The position numbers were made by a program, and so were the translations under genes. 64,000 nt of DNA from Anaerolineales bacterium (GTDB lineage Bacteria > Chloroflexota > Anaerolineae > Anaerolineales > Villigracilaceae), in the NCBI GenBank assembly GCA_016789305.1, contig JAEURJ010000014.1, forward strand, positions 496,001 to 560,000, written 5' to 3'. Positions 61,083 to 64,000 of this stretch are shown piece after piece; position 1 is the first letter of the stretch; each line of letters opens with the position of its first letter. The notes under the pieces are model-generated. The model saw only the letters and a program-made list of their open reading frames with translations. It was not told where the DNA came from and did not search any database.

Positions 61083-62917
61083 GACAAACAAACATCCTGC
61101 CAGATATCAAAAAAAACATACTGCCGTATGAGGGGTAGAAAGTGATCAATGCCTTCCAAAAATGATTGAGCCCCGGATTCGATCGTATCATTATGGATCA
61201 AACGTGTTTTTAATTTGCCTTTCGAAAGCGCCTGGATCTTTTCATAAAAAACTGGGTTTTCACGCAGATAGGTATGCCATGGAACGCCAAAGCCCCATTT
61301 TTTATGTTTCAAAATACTTTTGGGAAGGGTTTGATTCATGGAGTTGCGCAAGACTGCTTTCCCCACTCCTGATTCATATAACAACTTCGTTGGCAGGTTT
61401 GCAGCCCACTCCAACAATCGATAATCCTGAAACGGCTCGCGGCATTCCACCGAAGCACCCATGGTCATGCGATCATTGCGGTCATTTAAGGATTGCAAAT
61501 ATGTATGCTGGTCATAATACATCACCTGCCGTACTGGATCTGAATATGCCTTTTGCGCCTCTTCAGCAATCTGATAACGATACTCCAGGTCTGGAATAAT
61601 TTTCCCGTTAAATTGATGCGGCATTAACTCCGCAGAGCTGTACACAATGCGATCAATATCAGACCGTAGATTGAGCAATTGGACTGCTTTTTGTATTCGT
61701 CCCGGAAAAATGCCGTCCTTTGAAAAATATCTGGAGGCAGCGCTCAACTTGTTGACGATCCATTGCGGGGATCGAAAAAATAAATAACGCACATATCCGG
61801 ACAGGATCTCATCGGCCCCTTCGCCGGAGAGCAGAACCGTCACCTTTTGCTTTGCCATGCGCGAGATGGCCAACAAATGCGGATCGTGGCCATGCATAAG
61901 CGGTTCATCCAGATAGTAGGTGGATTGGCGCAGCATCTCCGGAAGATTAGGCTCAGGTAAATATAATTCATGATAATCAAGATCCCATTGTTTCGTTAAC
62001 TCCCGGGCGTATTCCCCTTCATCATAGGCCTCATCCTTAAACCTTACAGTAAATGTGGATATACCGGCTCCCGCCTGCCGGGCCATAGCCGCAGTCATGC
62101 TGCTGGAATCCAACCCGCCGCTTAATAAGGTACCTACTGGGACATCGCTAATCCGCCGTAATCGAATTGAGGAATCGAACAATTCCTTGAATTCCTCCTG
62201 TGCTTGCATCTTGTCGGCAATCTGCCCATTAGAGTCAATTTTTTCAGAAAGATCATACCAACGATGTATTGTCGTTTTTCCATCCTGATAGATCATAAAG
62301 TTTCCCGGCAAAAGACGCTGCACCCCTTGATAAGGCGTCTTTTCACCTGCAATGCAACGGAAGAACAATAACTCCGCGGCACTACTTTCATTGAATTCAC
62401 GTGCAATCCCGGCTGCAAACAATGCCTTTTCTTCAGATGCAAAATAAAGTCCATTTGCGTTCAGGACATAATACAATGGCTTGATGCCCATTCTATCCCG
62501 GGCCAAAAATAATGATTTTTGGGTATTATCCCAAATGGCGAATGCAAACATCCCATTGCATAGGTCCAACATCTTCGGACCATGGCGTTGATATAAATGA
62601 AGCAAGACCTCAGTGTCGCAGTTTGAGCGGAACTGAACGCCCTGTGCTTCCAGCGTGGAGCGCAGTTCCTGGAAGTTATAGATCTCGCCGTTATGAACGA
62701 TCCAGAAATATTGATCAGGAGTGGACATAGGCATATGTCCATTCGCACTCAGATCCAGAATCGACAAACGGCGCGACCCCAACCCCACATTTTGATTGAT
62801 ATACGTACCTGCGTCATCCGGTCCGCGATGGATTAACCGATCACGCATTTGGATGAGCAACTTTTCATCAACTTGTTGATCTTTTTCGCGATAAACAATT
62901 CCACAGATCCCGCACAT
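61079..62917 (-). CDS. Asparagine synthase (glutamine-hydrolysing) family
   Basis: 612 residues. N-terminal glutaminase begins MCGICGIVYRE with nucleophile Cys2, plus LSILDLSANGHMPM and NGEIYNF; synthase part has LLSGGLDSSSM (about 260-270) for ATP. Within a polysaccharide locus such AsnB-like proteins often amidate a cell-surface glycan or protein rather than make free asparagine. Cys2 requires the ATG at 62917, since an upstream open frame would block it. Overlaps the next gene by one base. Confidence 0.94.
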   Translation of the reverse strand: MCGICGIVYREKDQQVDEKLLIQMRDRLIHRGPDDAGTYINQNVGLGSRRLSILDLSANGHMPMSTPDQYFWIVHNGEIYNFQELRSTLEAQGVQFRSNCDTEVLLHLYQRHGPKMLDLCNGMFAFAIWDNTQKSLFLARDRMGIKPLYYVLNANGLYFASEEKALFAAGIAREFNESSAAELLFFRCIAGEKTPYQGVQRLLPGNFMIYQDGKTTIHRWYDLSEKIDSNGQIADKMQAQEEFKELFDSSIRLRRISDVPVGTLLSGGLDSSSMTAAMARQAGAGISTFTVRFKDEAYDEGEYARELTKQWDLDYHELYLPEPNLPEMLRQSTYYLDEPLMHGHDPHLLAISRMAKQKVTVLLSGEGADEILSGYVRYLFFRSPQWIVNKLSAASRYFSKDGIFPGRIQKAVQLLNLRSDIDRIVYSSAELMPHQFNGKIIPDLEYRYQIAEEAQKAYSDPVRQVMYYDQHTYLQSLNDRNDRMTMGASVECREPFQDYRLLEWAANLPTKLLYESGVGKAVLRNSMNQTLPKSILKHKKWGFGVPWHTYLRENPVFYEKIQALSKGKLKTRLIHNDTIESGAQSFLEGIDHFLPLIRQYVFFDIWQDVCLS

Positions 62918-63957
62918 TAGCTTTCTCCCAGCACCTGTCTGTATATTTTGTCCCATACTGGAAAGACATTTTCCCAAGCGGACCGTTCCGCCATTTCCCG
63001 TCCTCGCGCAGAAATATGGGCTGCCAACTGCGGCTGTTCAAGCAGGCGACAAACCGCATCCACCATTGCGTTGATATCCCCAAATTTCGTCAACAATCCA
63101 GTTTGTCCATCTTTCAAGAGATAAGGAATTCCACCAACGGACATGGCAACGACGGGAAGTCCAAATGCGGCGGCCTCAACCACAGCAATGGGCATGTTAT
63201 CAATACGATTGGTATTTAAGTAAATATCATGTGACCCGAAATGAAGCTGCTTTCCTTCATCATTAAGAAAACCTGCGAAACGGACCTTGTCTTGCAACCC
63301 TTTCTTGTTAACCAATTCCCGGGTGGGCTCAAGCATGCCTGCGTCCTGACCCGCCATCGTCAACACGGCATTTGGATAACATATGGATAATTGCTCCAGG
63401 ACTTGCACTGCAAATTCAGGGTGGCAGTATTCATAAAAAGTACGCATCCAGAACAGCCGCGGTTGAACATGATTGCGCAGACGAAAAGTATATTTTTTCA
63501 TATTCAGCATATTGGGGATGACCTGCGATTCAAAACCATACTGAGACAAGGCCCCCTGCAAATAAGCGGAAGGAGTAACAATCATATTTGCACGCTTAAA
63601 AACCCAATATGACCAGCGAGGAAATCGCTTCATAAAGACGGGCAGGTCGCCTCCATGCAAGACCATGACAATCTTTTTTCCGAGAAGGACTGCCATTCGT
63701 GAGGCAATATCGTCGACAATAAAACTTGCACCTGCATATACCTGAAGACTGACAATGTCATATTTCGCGCGTTCACAAACAAGAGTGTACATCATATCCA
63801 CAAGGCGCGCATAACGATTCAAAACACGGGAGGTTAAAAGACAAACATATCCTTCCTTGGAAAAATTTGGTGCAAGGATTTCCGCCGGGTTTGGCACCCA
63901 ACCGGGGTGTACTCCCAACATTGGGCCGACAAACAAGATGCGAGGCGCTGATTTCAT
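62917..63957 (-). CDS. Family 4 glycosyltransferase
   Basis: 346 residues from ATG 63957 (TTG 63960 possible). GT-B fold: the N-terminal half has the GPMLGVHPG loop and KIVMVLHGGDLP; the C-terminal half has LTMAGQDAG, KVRFAGFL (about 228-235) and the nucleotide-sugar EAAAFGLPVVAMSVGGIP block (about 266-283). Product unknown. It is the first complete gene of this operon in the window; the upstream gene seems to end over its start (TGATG). Confidence 0.92.
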   Translation of the reverse strand: MKSAPRILFVGPMLGVHPGWVPNPAEILAPNFSKEGYVCLLTSRVLNRYARLVDMMYTLVCERAKYDIVSLQVYAGASFIVDDIASRMAVLLGKKIVMVLHGGDLPVFMKRFPRWSYWVFKRANMIVTPSAYLQGALSQYGFESQVIPNMLNMKKYTFRLRNHVQPRLFWMRTFYEYCHPEFAVQVLEQLSICYPNAVLTMAGQDAGMLEPTRELVNKKGLQDKVRFAGFLNDEGKQLHFGSHDIYLNTNRIDNMPIAVVEAAAFGLPVVAMSVGGIPYLLKDGQTGLLTKFGDINAMVDAVCRLLEQPQLAAHISARGREMAERSAWENVFPVWDKIYRQVLGES

Positions 63958-64000
63958 CAAAGTTCAATCTGCCATTTTTCAGAAATCATGGCTGTTAACT
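63957..64000 (-). CDS. 3' end of an upstream gene (partial)
   Basis: The minus-strand frame ending in TGA over the GT4 start is open to the window edge and would end ..LTAMISEKWQIEL. Only 14 codons are visible, so identity is unknown. TGATG coupling of this kind is common in this locus, which is the main support. Confidence 0.35.
   Translation of the reverse strand, partial: LTAMISEKWQIEL

Noticed and set aside
1..64000. CRISPR arrays, transposases, phage genes, toxin-antitoxin pairs
   Set aside because: No regularly spaced repeats and no matching protein motifs were seen on either strand.

Overview
The window looks like chromosomal DNA of a Chloroflexota bacterium, most likely Anaerolineae. 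This is inferred from the style of the genes, not from a marker gene: many small secreted lipoproteins have a short lipobox signal followed by a Thr/Pro-rich linker, histidine kinases and GGDEF proteins are abundant, and GC is moderate. There is no rRNA operon, CRISPR array, transposase or phage gene. The one clearly foreign-looking stretch is a single AT-rich gene near 10 kb. No gap between genes exceeds about 210 bases.

Layout. 1-12980: a truncated membrane histidine kinase, a GNAT protein, an M29 aminopeptidase, small membrane and flavin-type proteins, a YfcC-type transporter coupled to a DUF2817 peptidase, the AT-rich orphan gene, and a Sir2 deacetylase behind two paralogous lipoproteins. 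13047-16521: a four-gene ABC-2 exporter operon with a DUF2785 gene inside it. 16667-25396: a PAS-GGDEF cyclase, rpsO-pnp with a highly structured intergenic leader, a CtlX-like hydrolase, an aldo/keto-reductase-like protein, a MOSC protein, GNAT and MFS. 25527-36878: a dihaem cytochrome, a second histidine kinase, CapA-like, pirin, Nudix, YbaK, phosphatase-like, esterase and membrane proteins.

36976-44896 is one tightly packed operon for tyrosine breakdown: HPPD, fumarylacetoacetase and homogentisate dioxygenase. It is interleaved with three paralogous lipoproteins, a cupin, a degenerate GGDEF protein, a flavin reductase and an SH3 lipoprotein. Then come typA (minus strand), a minus-strand signalling set (roadblock, V4R, REC-GGDEF-like, GT2), an L,D-transpeptidase and tRNA-Asp.

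51146-64000 is an extracellular polysaccharide locus, almost all on the minus strand: LMW phosphatase and Wzz/BY-kinase; then DegT aminotransferase, a phosphoglycosyl transferase with reversed domain order, methyltransferase, GT2, PaaK-like adenylate ligase, AsnB-like amidotransferase and GT4. Most neighbours overlap by 1-17 bases, so they are probably translated together.

Non-coding features worth attention are long perfect hairpin terminators between convergent genes, a predicted three-way junction just before pnp, and a set of genes whose -10 box lies exactly 6 bases before the ATG, which suggests leaderless mRNAs. The best candidates for something undescribed are the domain-swapped sugar-phosphate transferase (56368-57918), the lipoprotein-laden tyrosine operon, and the roadblock/V4R/REC-GGDEF set.
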